NCBI GenBank assembly: GCA_002428445.1
Contig: DIWJ01000096.1
Coordinates: 17,013-42,622 of the forward strand
Direction: 5' to 3'
DNA from: Syntrophaceae bacterium UBA6109
Lineage (GTDB): Bacteria; Desulfobacterota; Syntrophia; Syntrophales; UBA6109
DNA: 25,610 nucleotides
Under the pieces are notes generated by a model that was not told where the DNA came from, searched no databases, and saw only the letters and a list, made by a program, of their open reading frames with translations. The position numbers and the translations under genes are program-made. Numbering within the stretch: the first letter of the stretch is position 1; each line of letters starts with the position of its first letter. This document shows positions 16,097-24,368 of the stretch, one piece after another.

Positions 16097-17401
16097 ATGA
16101 GATTTGACATCGCCAAAAGCGGAAGCGGTCTCGTTTACGAGATCCGGAATATCGTTTCGGTGGGCACCAGGCTTGAACAGCACGGCGTCCAGATCCATTG
16201 GGAAAACATCGGGGATCCCGTTCACAAGGGAGAGAAGATCCCGGAATGGATGAAGGACGTCCTGGTCGACTTGATCCGCCGGGACGAAACCTACGCATAC
16301 TCTCCGACGAAAGGCGTACTGGAGACGCGCCAGTACCTGGCGGAGCGGGTCAATTCGCGGGGCGGCGTCCAGATATCTCCCGAGGACATCATCTTCTTCA
16401 ACGGGCTCGGAGATGCAATCGCCAGGGCCTACAGCGCGATTCGTGTGGATGCGCGGATTATCATGCCGGAGCCGACCTATTCGACCCATTTGCTGGCGGA
16501 GGTCCTGCACGCGTCCTTTCCCCCCAACACGTACCGGATGAATCCGTACTGCGAATGGCAGCCCGATATCCACGAACTCGAACGCAAGGTGAAGAGCCAC
16601 AAGTCCATCGTCGGGATTCTGGTCATCAATCCGGACAACCCGACGGGATTCGTTTATCCGCCGGAGATCCTGCTGCAGATCGTCGAGATCGCCCGGGAGT
16701 ACGACCTGTTTCTCGTCTTCGACGAGACGTACAACAACATCGTTTTCAACGGGAAGAAGACGGTTCCACTGTCGGACATCATCGGGGAGGTGCCGGGACT
16801 GGCGATGAAGGGGATCTCCAAGGAATTCCCCTGGCCGGGTTCCCGGTGCGGGTGGGTGGAGGTCTACAACATGGATCGGGACCCCGCGTTTTCCCGGTAC
16901 GTGGATGCGATACTGCACCAGAAGATGTCGGAAGTCTGCTCGACCACTCTTCCCCAGATGGCCATCCCGCTGATCCTTTCGCATCCTCAATACCCGGCGT
17001 ACCTTCAGGAGCGGCTCCATCATTACGAGAAGCTCTCCAACATCGCCTACAATCTGCTCAAGGATCTGCCCTACGTCGTGGTCAACAGGACGGACGGGGC
17101 CTTTTACATGACCGTCGCCTTCAACGAAGCCGTTCTGAACGGCCGGCAGACGCTGCCGATCAAGCAGGCCGACGTGCGGACCTACATTGAGAAACTCGTT
17201 TCCGGCAAGATCGAATTCGATAAGAGATTCGTCTATTATCTCCTGGGCGCCACGGGAATCTGCACGGTGCCCCTTACATCGTTCTATACGTCGCTGCCCG
17301 GTTTCCGCATGACGCTTCTGGAGAAGGACGAGGGCAAGTTCGAAGAGGGAATCCGCGCGATGGCGGGGGCGATTGTGCAGTATGTGGAATCGGCCCGCTG
17401 A
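16097..17401 (+). CDS. PLP-dependent class I/II aminotransferase
   Basis: The 434-residue protein is a fold type I aminotransferase. Visible are the N-terminal IHWENIGDPV, substrate loop YAYSPTKGVLETRQYLAE, NPDNPTGFVY (the Asn and Pro that contact PLP and substrate), FDETYNNIVF (Asp to the pyridine nitrogen and Tyr to O3'), Lys242 in GISKEFPWPGSRCGW, and a C-terminal FRMTLLEKDEGKFEEG with the carboxylate-binding Arg. It is somewhat longer than AspC or AlaT. The donor and acceptor are not evident; an alanine- or aspartate-type enzyme is likely. The ATG at 16097 has GGGGGA about 4 nt upstream. Its stop codon leads directly into repeat copy 2. Confidence 0.9.
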   Translation: MRFDIAKSGSGLVYEIRNIVSVGTRLEQHGVQIHWENIGDPVHKGEKIPEWMKDVLVDLIRRDETYAYSPTKGVLETRQYLAERVNSRGGVQISPEDIIFFNGLGDAIARAYSAIRVDARIIMPEPTYSTHLLAEVLHASFPPNTYRMNPYCEWQPDIHELERKVKSHKSIVGILVINPDNPTGFVYPPEILLQIVEIAREYDLFLVFDETYNNIVFNGKKTVPLSDIIGEVPGLAMKGISKEFPWPGSRCGWVEVYNMDRDPAFSRYVDAILHQKMSEVCSTTLPQMAIPLILSHPQYPAYLQERLHHYEKLSNIAYNLLKDLPYVVVNRTDGAFYMTVAFNEAVLNGRQTLPIKQADVRTYIEKLVSGKIEFDKRFVYYLLGATGICTVPLTSFYTSLPGFRMTLLEKDEGKFEEGIRAMAGAIVQYVESAR

Positions 17402-17411
17402 AAACACGGCA

Positions 17412-17556
17412 GGCGGTTGAACAAGGCCCGTCTGCGGCGTTTCCTTCGTCCTTCGCCGTTCAACGTACCTCCAGTACGCCTCACGGCTCAGGACTTCGGG
17501 GGCCTTGCATCCGGACCTTTTTGAACCGCCTGTGAAAAAACACGGCAGGCGGTTGA
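17412..17556 (+). repeat. Three-armed intergenic repeat, copy 2
   Basis: It begins 10 nt after the aminotransferase stop with GGCGGTTGA, has a body homologous to copy 1 (for example the shared GGGGGCCTTGCATCCGG), then the arm TTGAACCGCC (17521-17530), a 17-nt spacer and a second GGCGGTTGA (17548-17556). Spacer length and arm order equal those of copy 1. A 20-nt direct repeat starting AAAACACGG (17401-17420 and 17537-17556) brackets the body, which looks like a duplication made on insertion or unequal exchange. It fills the space between two convergent genes. Confidence 0.8.
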
Positions 17557-17562
17557 GAGAGG

Positions 17563-18336
17563 CTATTTGATCAGGCGGCGGCGCATCCTGCGTACCGACA
17601 CCGGGAAGAAAAAGGCCGAGAAGATCGTCAGATAAACCAGCCCCCACCAGAAGTGGGGACCGATGTGTCCGAGACCGGCGTCGCGCACGACGTTGACGAG
17701 GTGGGTCAGCGGCAAGGTCAGCGCGATCGCCTGAGCCCAGGCGGGGAGGTTCTCGATCGGGAAGAAAGTTCCGCCGAAAAGGAACATCGGCGTGATGAAC
17801 AGGAATATGGGGAGATTGAACAGATCGATGTTGCGGACAATTCCGGTGAAGAACATCCCCACCGACCCGAAAGCGAAACCAGCCAGGACCGAGATAGGCA
17901 GGATCAGCAGGCTCTCCGGATAGCGAAGCAGGCCGAAAAGGCTGATGACGGCCATCATGATGGCCGTTCCGATCACGGATTTCGTGGCGCCCCAGGCGAT
18001 TTCGCCCGCGATGATCTCCTCGACGGTGAGCGGAGTCGCCATCATCCCGTCGAACATCTTCTGGTAGTACATGCGGACAAACGAGGAATAGGTATTTTCG
18101 AAGAAGGCGCTGTTCATGATGTTGATCGCGATCAGCGAAGGCGCCAGGTATACAACGTAGGAGACTTCCTCGCCCCGATATTGAAGGTTTCCCACCATGC
18201 CGCTCAGGCCGACCCCGAAAGCGGCCAGGTACAGAAGCGGTTCCAGCAACGGCGGCAGAAAGCTGATCTTCCAGGTCTGCTGGTACACGATCAGGTTCCG
18301 CTGCCAGACGCGGATGAAACTTCCCGACAGGTTCAT
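17563..18336 (-). CDS. ABC-2 type transporter permease, NodJ-like
   Basis: The 257-residue membrane protein has about six hydrophobic segments (for example LLEPLLYLAAFGVGLSGMVG, VIGTAIMMAVISLFGLL, LFNLPIFLFITPMFLFGGTFFP) and the ABC-2 permease hallmark near the C-terminus (FPIENLPAWAQAIALTLPLTHLVNVVR). The order and style match NodJ-like exporters. It pairs with the ATPase gene, which ends 11 nt upstream. The ATG at 18336 has AAAGGAA upstream; the frame open to 18657 overlaps the ATPase gene and is not used. The substrate is unknown; relatives export lipo-oligosaccharides or drugs. Confidence 0.9.
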   Translation of the reverse strand: MNLSGSFIRVWQRNLIVYQQTWKISFLPPLLEPLLYLAAFGVGLSGMVGNLQYRGEEVSYVVYLAPSLIAINIMNSAFFENTYSSFVRMYYQKMFDGMMATPLTVEEIIAGEIAWGATKSVIGTAIMMAVISLFGLLRYPESLLILPISVLAGFAFGSVGMFFTGIVRNIDLFNLPIFLFITPMFLFGGTFFPIENLPAWAQAIALTLPLTHLVNVVRDAGLGHIGPHFWWGLVYLTIFSAFFFPVSVRRMRRRLIK

Positions 18337-18347
18337 GGCCGTTCCTT

Positions 18348-19280
18348 TCACTCCCGAAGCGCCCTCCCGGTGAGTTTGAGAAACACGTCCTCCAGCGTGG
18401 CCGTACGGAGCGTGCAGCCTTCCCGGCAATAGCGATCGCCGATCTCGTGGTACAGGGAATTCCGCTCCCGGCTGTAGATTACGAGTCGGTGCCCGAGGTT
18501 CTCGTGGGGAAGACTGGTGGACTGCACGAACCGCAGAAGTTCTGCGGACGGCTCCGCCACTTCGATGACGTCGAGGCCGACATGTTGCCGGATCAGTTCG
18601 GACGGCGTTCCCTCCACCAGGATCTTGCCATGGTCCATGATCATCAGCCGATCGCAAAGACGGGCGGCCTCATCCATGTAGTGCGTGGTCAAGAGGATGG
18701 TCATGCCCCGGCGCTTGAGCTCATCGAGCCGGCTCCAGACCTGATGGCGCGACTGCGGGTCCAGCCCCGTGGTGGGCTCGTCCAGGATCAGCAGTTCCGG
18801 ATCGTTGATGAGGGCGCGGGCGACCATGAGACGCCGCATCAGGCCGCCGGACAGTTCCATCGGTTTCGCATCTCCCCGGTGATCCAGCGACATGAAGGTC
18901 AGCAATGCCTCGGTTTTTTCTTTGGCGACGCGGGCGGGAAGGTTGAAATAACGGGCGAAGACCTCAAGATTCTGCCGAACGGAGAGTTCGGGGTCGAGCG
19001 TATTTTCCTGCTGGCAGACGCCGATCCGGGAACGGATCCGCCGGCCGCAGCGGCGGATATCCAGGCCGAAGACCTTCATGGACCCGGCGGAAGGGGGAGA
19101 AAAGCCGTAGATCATGCGGATCGTCGTGGTCTTGCCGGCGCCGTTGGGTCCCAGGATTCCGAAGCACTCCCCGGGGAGGACGGAGAAGGAAATATCGGCG
19201 ACGGCAACGGTCTCGCCGTAGTTCTTGCGGAGGCCGCCCGCTTCGATGACGGATCCTTGCTCGGAACGAATATCGGTCAT
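18348..19280 (-). CDS. ABC transporter ATP-binding protein, NodI/DrrA-like
   Basis: The 310-residue ATPase has Walker A GPNGAGKTT (residues 44-52), the signature LSGGLMRRL, Walker B LLILDEPT followed by GLDP, and the switch histidine (LLTTHYMDEA). A C-terminal extension of about 80 residues, as in NodI/DrrA-type exporters, ends the protein. The ATG at 19280 is the only early start in frame; its Shine-Dalgarno (AAAGG) is some 14 nt away, so initiation may depend on coupling to the LarA-family gene, whose stop lies 18 nt upstream. With the permease it forms a two-gene exporter; a dimer of each is expected. Confidence 0.93.
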   Translation of the reverse strand: MTDIRSEQGSVIEAGGLRKNYGETVAVADISFSVLPGECFGILGPNGAGKTTTIRMIYGFSPPSAGSMKVFGLDIRRCGRRIRSRIGVCQQENTLDPELSVRQNLEVFARYFNLPARVAKEKTEALLTFMSLDHRGDAKPMELSGGLMRRLMVARALINDPELLILDEPTTGLDPQSRHQVWSRLDELKRRGMTILLTTHYMDEAARLCDRLMIMDHGKILVEGTPSELIRQHVGLDVIEVAEPSAELLRFVQSTSLPHENLGHRLVIYSRERNSLYHEIGDRYCREGCTLRTATLEDVFLKLTGRALRE

Positions 19281-19298
19281 GTCGAACCGGACGCCTTT

Positions 19299-20741
19299 CT
19301 ACGCAACGCCGGCCTTGAGGAACGGCACGGCATAGGGACCTTCGCGGACAAAGGCCGTGCGCGGCTCCGCCACGTTGCGGCGCTGCCGCTCGTAGGCAAC
19401 AAGAAAGGCGTTCTGGACCATTTCCGTCGCCCGTCTCAACGGGGGGGCCGATGCGGGATCCGTTTCGCAGAGGAAATCGAGCCCGCACTGGCCGGGGAGC
19501 AGTTCGTGATCCTCCCGCGGGATCGCCAGTGTGCAGTAGACCAGTCCCTCCTCGCCGATCTTGCGGAGGACCTTCGCCCACATTTCCGGTTCCCACTGAT
19601 CTTTCGTGAAGATCCACGATGGATTCTCCAGAATCTTCATGTAACCTTCCGCGCCCTGTAGCTTCAGGAGGTGGAGGAGGCTCTTGTATTCGAGTCCCCC
19701 GATGGGTTCCACATCGCGGTTGTCCGCGGCGACGATGATCGTTCCCGTCTTTTTCACGACGGGCAGGGCGTTGTAGGCCGCCTTGACCGTCTGGTAATGA
19801 TTCCGCCCGACATACCCGCCGTGGGTCAGCACAATGTCGAATTCTTCGTCTGTTTCGATGCCGGCGAAATTCTTCACGAACAGATAGGCTTCCCGATGGG
19901 CGGCGACGAGATCGCCGGCAACGACCTTCAAGAGGCGCATGTTCTTGTCGAGGTTCACGTTGACGAGAAAATCAACTCCCACGGTCTTCGCGACTTCCAG
20001 CGCCTCTTCATGACAGGGATTTCTTTCGAGGATGAGATTGTCGGCGAAGGGGGATTCCAGGAATGCGGGGCTGTGGAATTTCTGTATCGTGCGCGTATCG
20101 ACGAGCCCCGGGCAGACGGCCTTCCGGCCGCCGGAGACTCCCACCATGAAGTGACTCTCCACGAGACCCGTCGCGATGCGGATGTCGGCGTTGAAGAAGA
20201 TCGAATTCACGAAGACGTCTCCACCTGTCCGGGTCTTCCCCACGTGGGTCAGCGACGCGGAATCGTCGCAATTGTGGTCGACGATCCGGTAGGTCCGGCA
20301 GATGTCCTCGCCGTACATGTCGATGCGTTCCTGCGCGGTGCTCGGCCGGTGCATGCCGTTGCCGACCACAATCACGATATTCGACCGATGGATGCCGGCC
20401 GCCTCGAGCTGGCCGAGGATCGGCGGCAGGATCCCGGCCTTTCCCTTGTAGGGCACGGGCCGTGTGATGTCGGAGACCGTCACGGCGGCGGTAAGCTGCC
20501 CGGGCGGTTTGGATTTTTTTCGCACGATGTCGGCGATCCGGTCACTCCCGATGGGATGGGCAAGGGCGTCGGCGATGGCGCTCTGGGGATCTTCGATGAC
20601 GGGCATGTCCCGCATCGTCAGGATACGGCAGTTCTGCGGGACGGCGATTTCCAGGGCATCCGCCCCGTATTCGACGTGCACGGTCTTCCAGCCGGAAGTA
20701 TCGACCCGGCTGACAACGGATTGAATGCTCTCTCTCATCAT
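19299..20741 (-). CDS. LarA-family nickel-pincer-cofactor racemase/epimerase
   Basis: The 480-residue protein belongs to the LarA (lactate racemase) family, which uses a nickel-pincer nucleotide to racemise or epimerise 2-hydroxy acids. The family residues occur at a constant offset of 23 from the L. plantarum enzyme: His131 (GMHRPST, LarA His108), His197 (ESHFM, His174), Lys207 (GGRKAVCPG, the cofactor-binding Lys184) and His223 (KFHSP, nickel ligand His200). The SDITRP motif is at 90-95. It is longer than LarA (about 425). No larB, larC or larE cofactor genes lie in this window. The ATG at 20741 has GGAGG about 8 nt upstream. The substrate is not determined. It heads the operon with the ABC exporter. 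Confidence 0.88.
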   Translation of the reverse strand: MMRESIQSVVSRVDTSGWKTVHVEYGADALEIAVPQNCRILTMRDMPVIEDPQSAIADALAHPIGSDRIADIVRKKSKPPGQLTAAVTVSDITRPVPYKGKAGILPPILGQLEAAGIHRSNIVIVVGNGMHRPSTAQERIDMYGEDICRTYRIVDHNCDDSASLTHVGKTRTGGDVFVNSIFFNADIRIATGLVESHFMVGVSGGRKAVCPGLVDTRTIQKFHSPAFLESPFADNLILERNPCHEEALEVAKTVGVDFLVNVNLDKNMRLLKVVAGDLVAAHREAYLFVKNFAGIETDEEFDIVLTHGGYVGRNHYQTVKAAYNALPVVKKTGTIIVAADNRDVEPIGGLEYKSLLHLLKLQGAEGYMKILENPSWIFTKDQWEPEMWAKVLRKIGEEGLVYCTLAIPREDHELLPGQCGLDFLCETDPASAPPLRRATEMVQNAFLVAYERQRRNVAEPRTAFVREGPYAVPFLKAGVA

Positions 20742-20796
20742 CTTTGGTCCTCCAGGGCAGGCGGGCTGTTGTCGGACGTATCTGTGAGGCTCAGAT

Positions 20797-20826
20797 TATG
20801 TAATCGAAGGGCCGGAGGAAAGTCAA
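20797..20826 (-). promoter_or_regulatory. Sigma70-type promoter of the LarA-ABC unit
   Basis: On the minus strand TTGACT (20826-20821) and TACATA (20802-20797) are spaced 18 nt apart, about 55 nt upstream of the start codon, back to back with the PilZ gene promoter. Confidence 0.5.
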
Positions 20827-20875
20827 GCCGGATCGGCCGGAGCGGCCCCGATCACGGGGCGGCGATGAAAACCAT

Positions 20876-20903
20876 TTGACGAATCGTGTTTTTTCTTTAG
20901 AAT
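20876..20903 (+). promoter_or_regulatory. Sigma70-type promoter of the PilZ gene
   Basis: TTGACG (20876-20881) and TAGAAT (20898-20903) are spaced 16 nt apart. Transcription would begin near 20910, leaving a leader of about 100 nt before the chosen ATG. Confidence 0.6.
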
Positions 20904-21013
20904 ACACTCGCACGTTTCCCGTTGCTGCCGGATTTCCATGCGGCGCGGGAGATCGAGTGGGGAAGCCTTCTCCAGCTTGTCCGCCGCAAATTCTTTTTCG
21001 GGTTGCTGTTGCC

Positions 21014-21718
21014 ATGGCGGAAAAACCAACGGAAACCGGTCGCATCGTCCGTCCCGGTTCCAGTGTCGATGTCCTTCTGGAGCGCGATGATCTGAAGAAC
21101 AGCATCCGCCTTCTCAAGGCCATGATCTACGAGGTCGCCGGGGAACGCATCACCATATCCCAGACGTCGCCGCCGCTGACAAAGGACCACCTCGGGCATC
21201 TCGTGTCTGTTACCTATCTGGTCAAGAACGAAGGCAAGGCCGCCCGGTTCGGTTTTGCCGCCAGAATCCTCGAGTTCATCAAGGACTATGAGATAGCCTC
21301 CGGCGACCGGGTGGCCGTACCGGTCCTGCAAATGCAGGGCGCTCCCGAGCCGATGAACATCCGGCTGCACTTCCGCGTCCGGCCCAAGTCGGACAGCGGG
21401 TTGTCGCTTTCCTGCGGGGGCAAGGGAGTCAATCTGCTGGATATCTCCCTCGGCGGCGTCGGGTTCAGTCACGGCGACACCAGGTCGTTCAAGGCAGGCG
21501 AGTCCATCCGCCTCCAAGTGAACGTGGACGAAAGGCGTTTTCATGTGGAGGCCCGGGTCGTCCGCGTATGGCTTTCGGAGCCGCCGCCCGGCTCGCCGTA
21601 TCTGCAGTTCGTGACGGCAAAATTCCCGACTCTGGAACGCGGGCTGGAGCACGCTTTGAGCCGGAAGATCATGATGATCCAGCGGGGGATGTTGGCCGAC
21701 GGCATTTTGAAATCCTGA
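21014..21718 (+). CDS. PilZ-domain c-di-GMP-binding protein
   Basis: The 234-residue protein has a YcgR-like N-terminal beta domain (about 12-105: PGSSVDVLLERDD, ITISQTSPPL, LVSVTYLVKNEGKAARFGF) followed by a PilZ domain (about 114-225). The c-di-GMP motifs are intact: RxxxR as Arg117-Arg121 and DxSxxG as Asp143-Ser145-Gly148 (DISLGG). It probably adjusts motility or surface behaviour when c-di-GMP is bound. The start is uncertain. The ATG at 21014 has no Shine-Dalgarno; a GTG at 20957 has GGGAG 5 nt upstream, but the extra 19 codons have poor third-position GC for this genome. The TTG at 20876 is the -35 box itself. The MBL hydrolase follows after 21 nt. Confidence 0.85.
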   Translation: MAEKPTETGRIVRPGSSVDVLLERDDLKNSIRLLKAMIYEVAGERITISQTSPPLTKDHLGHLVSVTYLVKNEGKAARFGFAARILEFIKDYEIASGDRVAVPVLQMQGAPEPMNIRLHFRVRPKSDSGLSLSCGGKGVNLLDISLGGVGFSHGDTRSFKAGESIRLQVNVDERRFHVEARVVRVWLSEPPPGSPYLQFVTAKFPTLERGLEHALSRKIMMIQRGMLADGILKS

Positions 21719-21739
21719 AGATGGAAGGAACGTCTGTTC

Positions 21740-23350
21740 ATGAAGATCAAATGTATGGGCGCCGCCCGAACCGTAACCGGTTCCTGTTTTGTCATCGAAA
21801 CCGGGAAGAACAGATTTGCAATCGACTGCGGGATGCATCAGGGCAGCGCAGAGATCGAAAAACGGAATTTGGACCTGTCGGCCTACAGGCCGGAAGAGAT
21901 CGATTTTTTTCTGATGACCCATGCCCATATCGATCACTCCGGGCTCCTGCCGAGAATGGTCCGGAATGGATTCCGCGGCCGGATCTATGCGACTCCGCCG
22001 ACCCGGGATCTGCTCGAGATCATGCTCCTCGACAGCGCGCACATTCAGGAAATGGAGGCGCAGTGGAAGAGCCGCAAGCGCCTTCGCTTCGGGGAGAACG
22101 GGGTGGAGCCGCTCTACACGACGGAGGATGCCGCCGACACGCTTCCCCTGTTTGAGGTCGTCGGCTACAAGATTCCCTTCGATCCCGCTCCGGGAGTTCG
22201 GGTCGTCTTCCAGGATGCCGGCCATATTCTCGGGTCGTCGCTTCTCGAAGTCTGGATTGAGGAAGAAGGGGTAAGCCGGAAGATCGTCTTTTCCGGCGAC
22301 ATCGGCCGAAGTTCGCAATTGCTGGTGGAGGACCCCTCGATCGTGGAGAAGGCCGACTTCCTCTTCCTTGAATCCACCTACGGCAACCGCGATCACAAGG
22401 ATGAAACGCAAAGCCTGAACGAACTGGCCGAGGCCATATCCTACAGTTACAGACTGGGCGAGAAAGTCGTCATTCCCGCCTTTGCCGTGGAACGGACCCA
22501 GGAGATTATCTACTCTTTATATCTTCTCTCGAAGCAGGGACGTCTCCCGCCGGACATGCCCGTCTTCGTCGACAGCCCGCTCGCCACGAAGGCCACGGAG
22601 ATCTTCCGCAACCATCCCGATTATTTCGACCGGGAAACGAGGAAACTCCTGGCGGCGGGCGAAGACCCGCTCTCACTGCCGCAATTGCGCTTCACGCTTT
22701 CGACGCAGGAGTCCATGTCCATCAACGAGCTCCGCGGGCCGGCGGTCGTCATCTCCGCCAGCGGCATGGCCGACGCCGGAAGAATCAAACATCACCTCCG
22801 CCACAATCTGTGGCGGGAGGGCGCCAGCATCGTGTTCGTCGGCTTCCAGGCGCAGGGGACAACGGGCCGCAAGATCGTCGACGGCGCAAAGATCATCCGG
22901 ATCCTCAATGAAGACATCGCCGTCAAGGCGAAGGTCTACACCATCAACGGCTTTTCGGCCCATGCCGGCCGCAGCCAGATCCTCGAGTGGGTAAGCGCAT
23001 TCCGGTCGCCGGGCATGCAGGTATTCCTGGTGCACGGCGAATATTCCGCACAGGAGTCCCTGGCGGCCGTTCTGAGGGAACGTTTCGGTTTCTCCGTGCA
23101 GATTCCCGATTACCTCGAGGAATGGACACTGGGAGACGGGCGGGTCGAAGGCAAGGCCGCGGTCCCGAAGACACCCGACCGCTTTGACTGGGATCGCACG
23201 CTGGCCGCCGTCGAAGAGCAGCTGGCCTACCTGCGGAGCCAGCGGAAGCAGCTGGACTCCGGAAATGCTGCGGAGAAAAGCCTGCGGCAGCAGCGGATCG
23301 TCGAGGCGAAACGGATCCTCGGCGACCTCCTCCGGAAGTCCTCCCCCTGA
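21740..23350 (+). CDS. MBL-fold/beta-CASP metallo-hydrolase with RNA-specificity domain
   Basis: The 536-residue protein is of the beta-CASP nuclease-like group (YSH1/CPSF73-related bacterial proteins). Zinc ligands are visible: His61, His63, Asp65 and His66 (HAHIDHSG), His162 (DAGHILGS), the Asp of FSGDIG, and the C-terminal RNA-specificity motif with GFSAHAGRSQ and the His of LVHGE. The beta-CASP insertion holds FVDSPLATKATEIF and VVISASGMADAGRIKHHL. A helical C-terminal tail of about 80 residues is extra. An RNA-processing nuclease is expected by family, but the substrate is unproven. The ATG at 21740 has AAGGAA about 8 nt upstream. It follows the PilZ gene closely and is convergent with the BtuF-like gene. 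Confidence 0.92.
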   Translation: MKIKCMGAARTVTGSCFVIETGKNRFAIDCGMHQGSAEIEKRNLDLSAYRPEEIDFFLMTHAHIDHSGLLPRMVRNGFRGRIYATPPTRDLLEIMLLDSAHIQEMEAQWKSRKRLRFGENGVEPLYTTEDAADTLPLFEVVGYKIPFDPAPGVRVVFQDAGHILGSSLLEVWIEEEGVSRKIVFSGDIGRSSQLLVEDPSIVEKADFLFLESTYGNRDHKDETQSLNELAEAISYSYRLGEKVVIPAFAVERTQEIIYSLYLLSKQGRLPPDMPVFVDSPLATKATEIFRNHPDYFDRETRKLLAAGEDPLSLPQLRFTLSTQESMSINELRGPAVVISASGMADAGRIKHHLRHNLWREGASIVFVGFQAQGTTGRKIVDGAKIIRILNEDIAVKAKVYTINGFSAHAGRSQILEWVSAFRSPGMQVFLVHGEYSAQESLAAVLRERFGFSVQIPDYLEEWTLGDGRVEGKAAVPKTPDRFDWDRTLAAVEEQLAYLRSQRKQLDSGNAAEKSLRQQRIVEAKRILGDLLRKSSP

Positions 23351-23374
23351 CGGAAGACACCGGCCGGATTTCTT

Positions 23375-24361
23375 CTAGCGATGCCCTTCCGTTCGCGCTT
23401 TTGCCTTGAAGCCTTCCGCATCCGGGTGAAACATGCGCGCCAGGATTTCGACGGCATCGATGATCCGGGGCGAGGGCCGGGCGATCAGATCCGGATCGAG
23501 GGGATAGATGCGTTCGTTGGCGACGGCGGGGATCTCCCCCCATCGCCGCCAGATCTTTGCAACCGCCGACGGATCCTTTGCCCGCTCCATCGTTGAAATC
23601 ACGATGATATCCGGTTTCCTCGCCAGGACCTCCTCGATGCTGTAGCGGGGGTAGCGCGTCCTGTCGCCGGAAGAGATGCTGGCGCCGCCGGCGATCCCGA
23701 TCAACTCATCGATGAAGGTGTTTCTGCCCACAGTCACGATCGGATCCAGTCCCACCTGAAAGAAGACCGTCGGCCGCGGCCGGCCCGCCACTCTCTTCGA
23801 AACGGCTTCGACGCGGCAGGCGAACTGGCTGGTCAGGGTGCGCGCCTGCGCCTCGCGCCCGGTGATCCGTCCGATCCGGCGTACTGTAGCCAGGATACCC
23901 TCCAGGTTTTTCGGATTGACGACAAAGACGGGCAATCCCATCCGCTCTATCTGCTCGACCGTCTCCTTGCGGTTGCCGTCCGCCGTTGCCAGCACGAGGT
24001 CCGGGGCGAGCGAGACGATCGTTTCCAGGGAGACATCGGTGAAGCCGCCGACGCGGGGAATGCGTTTTGCCTGTTCGGGATAATTGCAGTAGGACGTCGC
24101 ACCGACGATCCGTCCCCCCAGTTCCAGGGCAAAAAGGATTTCCGTGATGTTCGGCGCCAGGGATACGATACGCCGGGCCTCCGCGGGCAGGATCAGCTCC
24201 CTCCCGATCTCGTCCCGCACGGACGCGGCGCCTGCGGCGGCGGCCGGAAACAGAAGGCAGAGCAGCCCCAGGAGAACGAGCGAGCGGGAAACGAACCTCC
24301 TGCCATGTCCGTCGGAAGGGCGGTCGTCTTCGATGTGACGGGGAAAGCGGTCCGGGGCCAT
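23375..24361 (-). CDS. Periplasmic cobalamin/corrinoid-binding protein, BtuF-like
   Basis: The 328-residue product is a type III (helical backbone) ABC substrate-binding protein. A signal peptide with an unusually long charged lead (hydrophobic LVLLGLLCLLFPAAAAGAA at about 28-47) is followed by the family's RIVSLAPNITEILFALELGGRIVG, the PRVGGFTDVSLETIVSLAPDLVLA region, and a C-terminal YSIEEVLARKPDIIVIS. This suits cobalamin (BtuF) or iron-siderophore binding; BtuF-like is preferred for CNYPEQAKRIPRVG. No permease or ATPase partner is present here. The ATG at 24361 has AGAGG 4-5 nt upstream and lies 7 nt after the tonB stop, so the two are co-transcribed. Confidence 0.85.
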   Translation of the reverse strand: MAPDRFPRHIEDDRPSDGHGRRFVSRSLVLLGLLCLLFPAAAAGAASVRDEIGRELILPAEARRIVSLAPNITEILFALELGGRIVGATSYCNYPEQAKRIPRVGGFTDVSLETIVSLAPDLVLATADGNRKETVEQIERMGLPVFVVNPKNLEGILATVRRIGRITGREAQARTLTSQFACRVEAVSKRVAGRPRPTVFFQVGLDPIVTVGRNTFIDELIGIAGGASISSGDRTRYPRYSIEEVLARKPDIIVISTMERAKDPSAVAKIWRRWGEIPAVANERIYPLDPDLIARPSPRIIDAVEILARMFHPDAEGFKAKARTEGHR

Positions 24362-24368
24362 CACGCCT

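Noticed and set aside
15977..17647. A 556-codon minus-strand frame and other frames containing GCKAPE(I/V)LS(H/R)EAYW
   Set aside because: The frame is antisense to the aminotransferase and passes through the repeat element. The shared peptide is only the repeat's DNA being translated.
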